A DNA stretch of 64,000 nt from UBA5078 sp051252515 (GTDB lineage: Bacteria; Pseudomonadota; Gammaproteobacteria; Pseudomonadales; Pseudohongiellaceae), in assembly GCA_051252515.1 (NCBI GenBank), contig JBPOFS010000008.1, positions 1 to 64,000 of the forward strand. The letters run 5' to 3'. Under the pieces are notes generated by a model. The model did no database searches. It saw only the letters and a list, made by a program, of their open reading frames with translations, and was not told where the DNA came from. Below are positions 8,958 through 18,103 of this stretch, one piece after another; the stretch's first letter is position 1; every line of letters starts with the position of its first letter. Position numbers and translations under genes: made by a program.

Positions 8958-10235
8958 TCATAAAATGGCTTCTCGGAATTTTTCATTGCTTGGAGAAAGT
9001 ACATCTCGTACAAATACATTCCTGCGACGATCGAATCTGAAAAGGCTATTGCTAACATAGATGCCCTCACGGGTATCTACGACCTCTAGGATCTCAGACA
9101 CACAACGACGACCATCAGGTAAACGAGTTAGCTGGATAATCACGTCGATTGCAGAACACAGTGTCTGTCGTAACGTGCGATCAGATATTTTTGCACCAGT
9201 GAGACCAACTAGTGCTTCAAGGCGTAACAAAGCATCTTGGGCCGTATTGGCATGCACTGTACTCATCGACCCATCATGCCCGGTGTTCATCGCTGTTAAT
9301 AAGTCTAGAACCTCCTCTCCTCTTATCTCACCCAAAATGATTCGATCGGGTCGCATTCGCAACGCATTACGTACGAGGTTACGAGCAGGAACTTCACCAT
9401 GTCCATCAGCATTGGGAGGGCGCGTTTCCAAGCGAACGACGTGGTCATGCCCTAATTGCAATTCAGCGGTATCTTCTATAGTGACTACACGCTCTCGCGA
9501 TTTAATTAGTGAGCTCAGTAAGTTTAACATTGTCGTTTTGCCTGACCCGGTTCCGCCACTCACCAAAATATTGCACCTATGCACAACACACATATTAAGA
9601 AACTCTAAGATATCTGTATCTAAAGAGCCGGCGGCCAACAAATCGACACTTTTAAGCAAGTCACGACGAAAACGTCTAATAGAAAGGCAAGGACCATCCA
9701 AAGAGATTGGCGGAATCACAACATTCACTCGACTACCATCGGGAAGCCTCGCATCGACCATAGGGGAGGATTCATCTAATCGTCGCCCTATGGGTGCCAA
9801 GATGCGCTGAATGACCCGCAGCAAGTGTTCTTCATCGATAAACCTAATATCGACACTCTGAAGCCTTCCATCTCGCTCAACAAAAACATTCTGAGCACCA
9901 TTAACCAAAATTTCCGTAATACTCTGATCTGCAAGGAGCAGCTCTAAGGGACCAAAACCCATTAATTCATCTAATAGCTCTTCGGTAAGTTGATCTACCT
10001 CATACCGCGACATGACAATCTGTCCGCGTCGCACATAAGTCTCTATATGACCCTGTACAAAATCACCAAGAACAGCCCTCCCTCCCTCGATGAGGTTATT
10101 GTTATCCTCCATTTGGTCAATAATATAGCGATGCAAGGTAGCCTTTAATTTGTAGCTATCACCGCCATTGTCGTCAGAATATCCACTTCCAAAACTTCCG
10201 CGGTAAGTCCCTCTCTCCTCAGAAACAAGAGTCAT
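8958..10235 (-). CDS. tadA: Tad pilus assembly ATPase TadA/CpaF
   Basis: 425 residues. Walker A GGTGSGKTT at 227-235, followed by the Asp box (VTIEDTAEL), a His box and the Walker B-like MRPDRIILGEIRG. An N-terminal ~100-residue region precedes the secretion ATPase core, as in CpaF. It is the cytoplasmic motor for Flp pilus assembly, acting on TadB/TadC. Its ATG overlaps the tadZ stop (TGATG), indicating translational coupling. Confidence 0.95.
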   Translation of the reverse strand: MTLVSEERGTYRGSFGSGYSDDNGGDSYKLKATLHRYIIDQMEDNNNLIEGGRAVLGDFVQGHIETYVRRGQIVMSRYEVDQLTEELLDELMGFGPLELLLADQSITEILVNGAQNVFVERDGRLQSVDIRFIDEEHLLRVIQRILAPIGRRLDESSPMVDARLPDGSRVNVVIPPISLDGPCLSIRRFRRDLLKSVDLLAAGSLDTDILEFLNMCVVHRCNILVSGGTGSGKTTMLNLLSSLIKSRERVVTIEDTAELQLGHDHVVRLETRPPNADGHGEVPARNLVRNALRMRPDRIILGEIRGEEVLDLLTAMNTGHDGSMSTVHANTAQDALLRLEALVGLTGAKISDRTLRQTLCSAIDVIIQLTRLPDGRRCVSEILEVVDTREGIYVSNSLFRFDRRRNVFVRDVLSPSNEKFREAIL

Positions 10236-11398
10236 CAGTCTAGACCCCTAATTTTTTCCCAGAATCCACGCTGCAGATTATTCCCCACAGTAAGAGAGCT
10301 TGTGAGTTTCAATAACGCTTTCGACAAAGAACTCCTTACGCGTGACTGAAATAAATTTTTACCTTGATTTCTACATTGAAGTCGCTCTTTAGCACTCGGT
10401 GGCAAGGTAACAAGCAGAGGTATTGCAAATGTTTTTGATAATGTTTCAGCGCTAGGAGCGACATCATTCGAGTACCGATCAACGACTAAACTAGCATGGT
10501 CTAGCCTGACATTATCCTGACGCCATTTCCGAAGAAGTGTTAGATTACGACGACTTCCTGGAACACTTTGATCGGCATACCAAAGCACTTGTTCCGACGC
10601 GCTGATCAGCGCACGAACAAAGCTACCATCACGTTCACCACTTAGGTTAATAACAATTTTTTTAAAGTGTTGCTTTAAGCTCCCTAGTAACAGAAATAGT
10701 TCAGCGGAATTCACTTTGTTTAGTAGGCAAGGTTCATCACCAAGACACAAAACTGTCAATCCACTCTCGTGACGACTGAAGGCACTTTCGATCACGCTAG
10801 AGTCTAAGCGTCGTAGGTTACGCAAGGCATCGTCAAAAAAGAATGTTGACTCTATTCCTAATATCGCTTCGCTTTCACCAGAGGGTAAACCAATATCGAT
10901 CAACAATACTTCCGCACAATCAGTGGCGAGGTGCAAGGCTATATGGGTTGCAACAAGGCTTGAGTCTGGGTCTGCTTGGGCTCCATACAAGACTGTTACC
11001 GAAGCTTGTGCGCCTCCTTGGGGCAGACTAGGCAAGCGGGTTAGCTGACGCCTTGCAAGGCCCACCACTTCAATTCCACGCTGGCCGACAGTGATAAAAT
11101 CCCGAGCTCCAGCGCGCATTGACGAAATAACAAGATCGCTATCATAACCATCACCAATCGCGATAACAGCCACCATTGGTCGCTCATCTAACAAACTTTC
11201 AATGAGCACACATTGATGCGCTTGGTGCTGTCGATCAATGCTAACGAAGACCAAGCTTACGGTCATTAGGTCGACCAAGCGCATCAGCTCTTCCAAATTG
11301 TCTTCAGTTTTAACTACCTGCCCTAATGAGACTAAGGCACTCTGTAACCACTCAAGTTGCGACTCTTCCTTAGTGCATAGTAAAAAACTATTTCTCAT
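10235..11398 (-). CDS. tadZ: TadZ/CpaE-like pilus localisation protein with degenerate P-loop
   Basis: 387 residues from the ATG at 11398, which follows the secretin stop by 7 bp with GAGGA upstream. A longer in-frame start at 11521 would run deep into the secretin gene. The N-terminal part (about 1-120) looks receiver-like without a clear phosphorylation site. The rest is a ParA/MinD-like fold (LIDIGLPSG, INLSGERDGS). The P-loop region at 137-148 (LYGAQADPDSSL) lacks the KGGxGKT lysines, so ATP hydrolysis is doubtful. TadZ proteins place the Tad machinery at a pole or focus. Confidence 0.85.
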   Translation of the reverse strand: MRNSFLLCTKEESQLEWLQSALVSLGQVVKTEDNLEELMRLVDLMTVSLVFVSIDRQHQAHQCVLIESLLDERPMVAVIAIGDGYDSDLVISSMRAGARDFITVGQRGIEVVGLARRQLTRLPSLPQGGAQASVTVLYGAQADPDSSLVATHIALHLATDCAEVLLIDIGLPSGESEAILGIESTFFFDDALRNLRRLDSSVIESAFSRHESGLTVLCLGDEPCLLNKVNSAELFLLLGSLKQHFKKIVINLSGERDGSFVRALISASEQVLWYADQSVPGSRRNLTLLRKWRQDNVRLDHASLVVDRYSNDVAPSAETLSKTFAIPLLVTLPPSAKERLQCRNQGKNLFQSRVRSSLSKALLKLTSSLTVGNNLQRGFWEKIRGLD

Positions 11399-11405
11399 AG
11401 TGTCC

Positions 11406-12653
11406 TCAACGCGACAAACCTTGAATTTCGGTAAACTCCCCTTCAGAGTCGAATAATTGATCGAATAGTGAAGGCGCGTACTGGCGAACAGACTCACCAG
11501 GCAGGGATGGTAAAACTGCATCTACCGCTAAGGGCTGAATTAGGTGAGGGGTAACGATCATCAATAGCTCGCGCTCTTCGCGATCAACACGTGTTGTTCT
11601 GAAAAACGCCCCTAAATAAGGCACGTCTCCTAGACCAGGAAACTTGTTAACCGTTGCCTGGTTACTAGTACTTGTCAGACCACTGATAATAAAGCTCTCA
11701 CCATCTGCAAGTGACACACTGGTATCTGTTCTACGAATACTCAGGGCTGGAACCGCAGTGCCAGCGATCATGACCCCATTATTGAAATCTAACTCACTGA
11801 CTTCCGGAGCGACTTTCAACACAATTCGTTTATGACTAATTACTGTAGGAGTTATATTCAGTCGCACGCCAAACTCTTTGAATTGAATAGAGTAGGAATC
11901 ACTTGCCGCTGTGGGCACAGGAACGGGAAACTCGCCTCCTGCCAAGAAGCTAGCATTCTGGCCACTCATTGCGACAAGACTAGGTTGCGACAATGTATAA
12001 GCAAACCCACTTCGCTCTAGAGCATTGAGCGCCGCTAACACTTTCGCGCTACCGCCTCCCCAGACGATATTAAACCCCGATTCACTCAAGGGCATATCGA
12101 CCCCAGGTGTCAACTGCCCCACCGAGCCCACCGGCACTGAAGATGGAGAAGTATTAGGAGACCCGAATAGGAAATTACGTGACCCCGCTCCCAACATAGA
12201 AACTCCGACCTCACGAAGCTTGCTTCTACTCACTTCAACAAAGCGAATATCAGTCTGCACCACATTAGGCAATACAGTTTCTGAGCTAACTTCGCTGTTC
12301 AGAGCCGCAGTTGCCGCCCCTTCCACGAACAACATGCTTTGTTGCGCGTCGATACTGCAGTTTGTCCAAACACTAAGATTGGTAACACCGCCCTTTTTAG
12401 GCGTAATTATGAAACTTTGAGGGCTCGTCAACTGCACATCCGCGACATTGGGGTCTCCCACAGCGAGCCGTTGTATCGCAACAGGAAGCTTTAACTCTTC
12501 TTGTAGCCCAACTATCAATTTCAATGAGACTTTCAGGCTATCTGCTTGCGCGCAGTTCTCCACCGCCCACCCAACCTGGGTAAAGACTAGAAAAAACGTA
12601 GCGACGATTCCCTTTATTGAGTAAAAATAATGGGGCATTTTAAAATTACTCAT
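11406..12653 (-). CDS. rcpA: Tad pilus outer-membrane secretin RcpA/CpaC
   Basis: 415 residues with a signal peptide (hydrophobic helix ending near GWAVE), an N-terminal pilus/secretin N domain (GDPNVADVQLTSPQSFIITPKKGGVTNLSVW) and a C-terminal secretin domain (about 215-385; SQPSLVAMSGQNASFLAGGE, FPGLGDVPYLGAFFR, LLMIVTPHLI). It forms the outer-membrane channel for the Flp pilus. GGAG lies 7 bp before the ATG. The gene lies 15 bp after rcpC. Confidence 0.93.
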   Translation of the reverse strand: MSNFKMPHYFYSIKGIVATFFLVFTQVGWAVENCAQADSLKVSLKLIVGLQEELKLPVAIQRLAVGDPNVADVQLTSPQSFIITPKKGGVTNLSVWTNCSIDAQQSMLFVEGAATAALNSEVSSETVLPNVVQTDIRFVEVSRSKLREVGVSMLGAGSRNFLFGSPNTSPSSVPVGSVGQLTPGVDMPLSESGFNIVWGGGSAKVLAALNALERSGFAYTLSQPSLVAMSGQNASFLAGGEFPVPVPTAASDSYSIQFKEFGVRLNITPTVISHKRIVLKVAPEVSELDFNNGVMIAGTAVPALSIRRTDTSVSLADGESFIISGLTSTSNQATVNKFPGLGDVPYLGAFFRTTRVDREERELLMIVTPHLIQPLAVDAVLPSLPGESVRQYAPSLFDQLFDSEGEFTEIQGLSR

Positions 12654-12668
12654 ATAGGGACTCCAACA

Positions 12669-13610
12669 TCAAGGAACATCGCGCGACAACACAGACCCGC
12701 GAAAAACATCTACACCTTTTTCAGGAGTCACACCAGACGCTTCGGCCTTCACACTGAGCTCACCCTTAAGGGCAAACTCTTCGAACTGCACAAGCTGGTG
12801 ACGGATGCTTTGTAAGTGCCCTAGGTTACTTTGATAATAATTGGCTGCCTGCAAATCTTCCGCACTGCGTACCGCTAAGCTCAACGCTCCAACATGCGCG
12901 GCAAGTGAAAACCGTGTCACTAATGACTCAGGAACTGCCAACACGATACTGCGCGGTATCGCTCTACGCGGCACAGTGTTCGAAACTGCACTAGTGTTTG
13001 CTACCATAGAGCTCCCGTCCCAATAATTTCCCAGCTCCTCTCCGACACCTAGTACTCTGAGCGCAGGCATTACTACTTGCATTGAGTGATCGGCATTATT
13101 CATATCTTGCTTTAAGTACAGCAGCACGTCGACATAATCACCAGGCTGAAGGTGCCCCCCACTGCTTAGTATTTCATCGACTGATATAGCTAACGCTCGT
13201 TCATCTGCGCGTATCATTCGGGGCAAAGGTCCGCCATGACCGAAGGCATTCTCATTTAGCACAGCCCCTGCGAGATAATCACGCCAGAGAGCTTTGCCTA
13301 TCACTTGCTCCTCATTACGAAAACTATAAGGGGGAGCAATCTGCATACTCTGAATTAAGATGTCGTCGCGAGTAAGCGGTGTATCGGCGCTAACATCTCT
13401 AGCCAACATCACTACCGTTACGGCTTCTTTATCTGCACTTTGCATCGAGCTATCGCTCGATTTTTGAGGGGCGATTTCGTTTTCAGTACTGTCAGCTAAA
13501 CTTATACTTTGCTCTACGTTCGGAGAGGTTTGCTGAATCCCCCAGTAAGCAGAAAGACCCGCACCAATCAACAGAAAAACTGCGATCGCTATTAGAAAAC
13601 GACTACTCAA
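12669..13610 (-). CDS. rcpC: Flp pilus assembly protein CpaB/RcpC
   Basis: 313 residues. The start is TTG at 13610, with GAGG 8 bp upstream and no better in-frame ATG. It has an N-terminal membrane helix (FLIAIAVFLLIGAGLSAYWG), a SAF domain near 65-135 (VVMLARDVSADTPLTRDDI) and an RcpC-type domain with PGDYVDVLLYL. CpaB/RcpC is a periplasmic partner of the secretin. It is the first gene of the minus-strand Tad operon 1, divergent from flp. Confidence 0.9.
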   Translation of the reverse strand: MSSRFLIAIAVFLLIGAGLSAYWGIQQTSPNVEQSISLADSTENEIAPQKSSDSSMQSADKEAVTVVMLARDVSADTPLTRDDILIQSMQIAPPYSFRNEEQVIGKALWRDYLAGAVLNENAFGHGGPLPRMIRADERALAISVDEILSSGGHLQPGDYVDVLLYLKQDMNNADHSMQVVMPALRVLGVGEELGNYWDGSSMVANTSAVSNTVPRRAIPRSIVLAVPESLVTRFSLAAHVGALSLAVRSAEDLQAANYYQSNLGHLQSIRHQLVQFEEFALKGELSVKAEASGVTPEKGVDVFRGSVLSRDVP

Positions 13611-13819
13611 TGCTTATACCTCTGCGTTGATCCGGCCATACTTTCCTACCGTACAAGAACATGGTTGCTTAATGTGGCACTCTAAAGCCAACCCCCCACG
13701 TACGATATAGCCAGATAGGGCTAATACTTTAGTTGTATATACTTTCCTCATAACTTCACTACTATGACGGAGCAGTTCAAATTAAATTGCTATCAGAGTA
13801 TTAGTGGAGAAATAAAGTC

Positions 13820-14026
13820 ATGGGTATAAAAAAAATCACTCGTCCTACACCAACCTCTAGAAAGAAGCAGATTGGCGCAGCAGCAATTGAATATGCGGTT
13901 GTTGCAGGTTTAGTCGCGCTCTTACTCGTTTCGATATTTGGCAGTGACGGAGCAATGAATGACGCGTTAACCGCAGCGTTTGAAAAAGTCACTGAAGCTA
14001 TCACCCCGACAACTAGCGAAACTTAA
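13820..14026 (+). CDS. flp: Flp-type major pilin
   Basis: 68 residues. A basic leader ends in a prepilin site KKQIG/AAAIEY, with glutamate at +5 and tyrosine at +6 after the predicted cleavage, the Flp signature. A single hydrophobic helix (AVVAGLVALLLVSIFG) is followed by a short tail. GGAG precedes the ATG. It is the standard pilin of Tad locus 1, transcribed away from rcpC, and needs a TadV-type peptidase that is not in the window. Confidence 0.93.
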   Translation: MGIKKITRPTPTSRKKQIGAAAIEYAVVAGLVALLLVSIFGSDGAMNDALTAAFEKVTEAITPTTSET

Positions 14027-14109
14027 CGCTAATTAGTGAGTTTCTTGCCTCGATCATAAGGCCAAAATCCACTATTCCATTGGACGGCCTATGGATTGGA
14101 AGTCGTCCT

Positions 14110-16056
14110 ATGATTCAGAGAAAAAGGCTTGAGAGTGCTCCTGGGTTAGAACGCCAAAAGGGTTCTGCTGGGCTCCTGAGTATTTTTGTACTAGGAAGCG
14201 CTGTGCTTTGTACCGCACTAACTCTGGATGCCGCGAGACTTTATTGGGAGGCGCAAGAACTACAGCATATCGCGGACATAGCCGCTCTCGATGTTGCCTC
14301 AAGTAGCACGACCGTATTCAACGGATTACTACTAGACAACGAAAATATCGAAGCACTGCGCACATTAGCGCAAACAAGCATCAACCGAAACTTACCAAAC
14401 GATAGTTGGAATATCGTAGCCACTGTCGAACAACTAGGTGTACACCAATCTAGCGGTGTAAGAGTGAGTTGTACCGCTAGTACTTGCCCAACCGATGTCA
14501 CTCATTACGATGCATTAGAGGTTCGAGTATCTAAAGAAACCTGTGCTAGCCTAATTGTCAACCTTGCCGCTTTGCTCCCATTTGGCGACTATCAGCCCCC
14601 CTCGAACGGAGAATGTTTAACTCCAACTTCGAGGCTTATGATGAAGAAAGCGGTAGCAAAACCTTCCCTATTTGTAGCTTTTTCTGCCCAAACAAGCCTT
14701 CTTACGCTGTGCTCAGATGACAGCGTACTTTTACGAACCTTATTAAACGAAATAGCAGGTAGCGCGCTTTGTCTCGCTTTAATCAATAATGAGAGCATCC
14801 TCTATGAGCAACTGACCTTACTGGATTTTCGGAACGAAATGCTTCCGATTGCAATGAGTAGCTCAGCAGCCACTATGGAAGAGTTACTAGCGACTGAAAT
14901 TAGCCTCGGAGAGTTAGCTGATATCGCAGCAGCTGCCATTAGCAACCCACCCTCTTCGCATGACGCTAACGCAATCGCAGATGCACTGAATACCAATAGC
15001 ACCCTTTCGACTTTCTCTTTAACACTAGGAGATATGCTCGAGATCGACCGTACTATCGAGGACAGTTACGATATTCGCAAACTTATGGCCACTGATTTCG
15101 AGTTTGGCGCGCTTCTCGAAACTGCAATTCTGCTTGCACACAAGTGTCAAACCGGCGTCGACCACGCATGCCTTGCCGACACCGGCGCTATTGTAGTGCC
15201 TGCCACAAGCGTTGATCTAGCGGGGCTCGTAAAGCTACAAGAGCTACGTCTCAATATAATGCAAGCACCGCAAATCGCTATCGGAAAAGTAGGCTGCGCC
15301 GATGGTTCGGTTCCGGCCGCAAGCGAGCCTGCGTGCACTAGGTGGCGCACAGAAGCCTCACCTGCCCAAATGTCACTTAACGCAGAGTTCGCTATGAACC
15401 TTGCCGATCTTATTAATGTAGAGCTGCAACTTAATCTTAGCGGTATCCATGGCTATGCAGGCATATCAGATGCAGAGAGAACAGCGAATACTGGTGAATT
15501 CAATGTTGCCATTGGGGGTTATACGGAGTTGCTTTCGAGTGATGCCGAGGATAATGGCTTAACTATCAAGGTGTCCATTTTACCGATACTCGAAGAAGTA
15601 TCAGTTATTGAGAATTTACTTAATAATCTGCTAGGACTACTTAACTTAAAACAACTAGTGTCGATAGAGCCCATTAACCTAGAGATAACAAATCCAATTG
15701 TTCTTCCAATAAAACAAGGTGGACAAACAATCCAGTGGCCGGAACAAACCTCTACCTCAATAGGCCTATTAAGCCAGCCTTATACATTTGACGATATAAG
15801 CATCCCTTTAAGCATGAATGTTAGAAACTGCATAATCAACGTGGTCGGAATTCGTATTTGTGGGGCAATCAATAACGAAGAGGTCACCATTAATCTAAAC
15901 GAACTGCTACCGCCTGGAACTGATCTCGCACAGACGTTACGCAGCAGTCTTAATGAGCACTTATTGCCGCTGTTAAGTGCCCTAGGGCTTGAGTTGAACC
16001 CGATGCGCATAAACATCCTCAATATTCATACACCAGCGGCCTCCTTAATAATCTAA
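14110..16056 (+). CDS. TadG-like pilus assembly protein
   Basis: 648 residues from the ATG at 14110 (GGAAG 7 bp upstream); a TTG at 14080 is the alternative. The N-terminus has the Tad-type pseudopilin/TadG helix (GSAGLLSIFVLGSAVLCTAL, then LDAARLYWEAQELQHIADIAALDVA). That motif is typical of TadG-family proteins whose large extracellular part follows one membrane helix. The rest is not recognised; repeated Leu/Asn stretches and paired Cys (CTASTCP, CIINVVGIRICG) suggest a folded periplasmic or surface domain. No von Willebrand A metal site was seen. Its place between flp and the tadE-like gene supports the call. Confidence 0.78.
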   Translation: MIQRKRLESAPGLERQKGSAGLLSIFVLGSAVLCTALTLDAARLYWEAQELQHIADIAALDVASSSTTVFNGLLLDNENIEALRTLAQTSINRNLPNDSWNIVATVEQLGVHQSSGVRVSCTASTCPTDVTHYDALEVRVSKETCASLIVNLAALLPFGDYQPPSNGECLTPTSRLMMKKAVAKPSLFVAFSAQTSLLTLCSDDSVLLRTLLNEIAGSALCLALINNESILYEQLTLLDFRNEMLPIAMSSSAATMEELLATEISLGELADIAAAAISNPPSSHDANAIADALNTNSTLSTFSLTLGDMLEIDRTIEDSYDIRKLMATDFEFGALLETAILLAHKCQTGVDHACLADTGAIVVPATSVDLAGLVKLQELRLNIMQAPQIAIGKVGCADGSVPAASEPACTRWRTEASPAQMSLNAEFAMNLADLINVELQLNLSGIHGYAGISDAERTANTGEFNVAIGGYTELLSSDAEDNGLTIKVSILPILEEVSVIENLLNNLLGLLNLKQLVSIEPINLEITNPIVLPIKQGGQTIQWPEQTSTSIGLLSQPYTFDDISIPLSMNVRNCIINVVGIRICGAINNEEVTINLNELLPPGTDLAQTLRSSLNEHLLPLLSALGLELNPMRINILNIHTPAASLII

Positions 16057-16074
16057 AAGAATATAAATGTGTCA

Positions 16075-16527
16075 ATGACTAAAGTACCGCCCCACGCAAA
16101 CCTTAAAGTACAAACAGGCGCCAGCGCTATTGAGTTCGCTATTGTCTTCCCAATACTATTGCTTATTTTCTATGGAATAATTTGTTACTCGCTAATTTTA
16201 CTGCACAAACAAACATTAGGCTTAATAGCAGGAGAAGCCTCCCGTTCAATTATTGCTGTAACACAAGAAGCTAAAATCCAAGAGGTGATTCAAAACGCGA
16301 TCGATGGTCACACCTGGATCTCTACGCGAGTATCTCCGTGTGATGGGCAGGCGCTCTATTATGAAAAGCCGATTAGCGATGGCGTACTCAAGCTTTGCTT
16401 TCAGGCTGACTTACCTAGCGAGCCTGCATTACCTACAATCGACTTGAGTGTTTTTGGTCTGCCAAAGATTCCACCAGATACAGAGAATTTATTAAGAAAC
16501 GAGGTAATCATCAGCTGGGTTCCTTAG
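16075..16527 (+). CDS. TadE-like minor pilin
   Basis: 150 residues from the ATG at 16075, with GTG at 16069 as an alternative. TadE-like N-terminal segment: TGASAIEFAIVFPILLLIFY, followed by a helix with ASRSIIAV. The Gly-Ala-Ser-Ala-Ile-Glu-Phe motif resembles the prepilin-peptidase site of TadE/TadF pseudopilins. The gene follows the tadG-like gene by 18 bp, in one plus-strand operon with flp. Confidence 0.83.
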   Translation: MTKVPPHANLKVQTGASAIEFAIVFPILLLIFYGIICYSLILLHKQTLGLIAGEASRSIIAVTQEAKIQEVIQNAIDGHTWISTRVSPCDGQALYYEKPISDGVLKLCFQADLPSEPALPTIDLSVFGLPKIPPDTENLLRNEVIISWVP

Positions 16528-16554
16528 CTGAAACATTATTTATCAGGCGTTACT

Positions 16555-17364
16555 TCAAGAGTCGCCTTTAAGTAAAAGCGCTAATTGGGTTCGATTTCGC
16601 AGATTATAAGTCCGTAAAATCTGCGATACGTAGATTTTTACGGTGTTTTCGGAAATCCCTAGCTCACATGCAATTTGGTAATTTGTTAATCCTTGTGTGA
16701 TAAATTTTGCCACTTCTTTCTGACGAGGTGCAAGTTTTCCTTCCTCAGCACCTATCACCTTTCGGGATGCAGGTGATACCGAAGTTTCTGTTCCACCTTT
16801 GTTCCGCGATGTAGTTCCTAACACCAGACTCATATCTTCTGGCCCTTGAACGATCTCACTTAAAGAATTACTCAATAGTGTTAGATTTTTACTAAGAAGT
16901 TGCACACGAGACTCTGCTTGCCTACGTTCTATTTTCGCAAGCACTCGAGCAACTCCCTCTACAAGTAGCGTAAGATCGAGCGGTTTCTGAAAATAATCCG
17001 CAACACCTGCCCGTAAGGCATTAATCACATCCGTTGTACCAGCGTCGCCAGTAAAAATTATAATCTCAAAAATCCGCCCCTTCTCGGCGGTCTTCTTCAA
17101 CGCCTCCAACAGCTGGATACCAGTCATTTCGGGCATTCTAAAATCACTAATTACGAGGTCTATATCGGGGTTAGAGGTAAACTGAATTAACGCATCGTGA
17201 GAACCCACAGCGTCGATACATTCAAACCCTTTACTCGTGAGAAACTCAATTAACTCCTCAACAACCAGAGGCTCGTTATCGACAACCAATATTTTATGAG
17301 ATGATTGGAGTTGCGCACCTTGCATTTTTTTAGTAGATCTAGGATTAAAAATATTTACATTCAA
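16555..17364 (-). CDS. LuxR/NarL-type response regulator
   Basis: 269 residues: receiver domain (about 22-140; phosphoacceptor Asp74 in VISDFRMPE, Lys in YFQKPLDL), a linker, and a C-terminal LuxR HTH (about 205-265; LAPRQKEVAKFITQGLTNYQIACELGISENT in part). It probably binds DNA after phosphorylation. It is convergent with the tadE-like gene, at the far end of Tad locus 1 from its multi-PAS kinase; the two could be partners (inferred). The start is uncertain: an internal ATG at codon 14 would remove a short, non-conserved N-terminus. Confidence 0.88.
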   Translation of the reverse strand: MNVNIFNPRSTKKMQGAQLQSSHKILVVDNEPLVVEELIEFLTSKGFECIDAVGSHDALIQFTSNPDIDLVISDFRMPEMTGIQLLEALKKTAEKGRIFEIIIFTGDAGTTDVINALRAGVADYFQKPLDLTLLVEGVARVLAKIERRQAESRVQLLSKNLTLLSNSLSEIVQGPEDMSLVLGTTSRNKGGTETSVSPASRKVIGAEEGKLAPRQKEVAKFITQGLTNYQIACELGISENTVKIYVSQILRTYNLRNRTQLALLLKGDS

Positions 17365-17682
17365 GGTATGTGGTCTCGATATTTGCGAAAAAACAATGTG
17401 ACATAATTATCTAGCCAACTCAATACTTTAACTTACGAAAAACTGGCTTAACGAAGAGCAATATTACAGCACTCGCTCAATCTAATAATTAAAAGGATTA
17501 CCTGACACTTACTCACTAAAATTGTTACTAAATGACACAGCTACCATTAAGTATAGGCGATAACTAATGATTCAGAGTACCACCGCGCTCTAAATCCACA
17601 CAACAATACAGCGCTAACAACGCCACTTGACTGCTAGTGGAAACGTAGAAAATTGGGTTCGAAATAAATTTCTACAAGCCTA
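17365..17682. other. Intergenic, AT-rich, no gene recognised
   Basis: About 320 bp upstream of the LuxR-type regulator. No coding frame of interest, tRNA or clear promoter was seen. A 7-bp inverted repeat (TATTACT/AGTAATA) sits at its right end, overlapping the pseudogene end. Confidence 0.5.
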
Positions 17683-17922
17683 TTACTGTCGAAATAGTAA
17701 TAAGTTTACACCTGATTTCTCAATGATTGGACCTTCATTTAAGGCTGTCGTGACATAAGGCGATGCAGCACCAATGATCCTATCACCGCTAATATATACC
17801 TGCTTATATGGATCTTCATCTGTAAACCTAGGTAAAACCGAATGATGAATATGGATCGCATGCCCTTTCGTGATGATGACATGAAAATTTTTCTCAAACG
17901 TCTTGATACCAAGATATGATGA
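17683..17922 (-). pseudogene. purU: Decayed fragment of formyltetrahydrofolate deformylase (purU)
   Basis: The minus-strand frame between a TAG at 17923-17925 and a TAA at 17683-17685 has no start codon. It reads IHIHHSVLPRF, PYKQVYISG, IIGAASPYVTT and LNEGPIIE, which align with the catalytic region of the intact PurU at 34237-35118. In an ungapped hand alignment of about 148 bp, roughly 77 percent of bases match. The catalytic Asn of PurU (Asn200, NIHHS) is His here, and the catalytic Asp (Asp238, LDEGP) is Asn. Everything before and after is missing, so this is a relic. Confidence 0.82.
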
Positions 17923-18039
17923 CTATAGAACAACTAACGCAAGTATTGCATCGACATGGGGCCGGAGGGCGGAAAAGGCGGTGGGAAAATAGTAGGGCAA
18001 TGCAAACGGGAATTTATTTAAAAAAGGTGTTCAGCGGAT

Positions 18040-18073
18040 AAAAAAATCGCCAGTCGGAAATAGCTCGACTGGC
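18040..18073 (-). terminator. Rho-independent terminator after the TPR lipoprotein gene
   Basis: A perfect 8-bp stem GCCAGTCG/CGACTGGC (18049-18056 with 18066-18073) is followed on the minus strand by a run of seven T. It ends the ompA-secretin-TPR transcript. The 117 bp between it and the purU relic show nothing else. Confidence 0.88.
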
Positions 18074-18103
18074 GTAATTGAGGACCTTCTTTGCAATAAA
18101 AAT

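Noticed and set aside
9061..9810. 249-codon frame on the plus strand
   Set aside because: It is antisense to tadA, which has all ATPase motifs; the reverse frame has no recognisable domain.
13624..13638. GG-N10-GC match upstream of rcpC on the minus strand
   Set aside because: Transcription would start at the start codon and leave no room for the ribosome site; the -12 part is ACGC.
13674..13690. Sigma54-like site (TGGCACTCTAAAGCC) before flp
   Set aside because: GG and GC are separated by nine bases, not ten. It is also a TGGC-N8-GCCA dyad and may be an operator, but not a standard sigma54 promoter.
17739..17933. 64-codon frame on the minus strand
   Set aside because: It is a wrong-frame reading across the purU relic; the neighbouring frame gives the PurU-like sequence.
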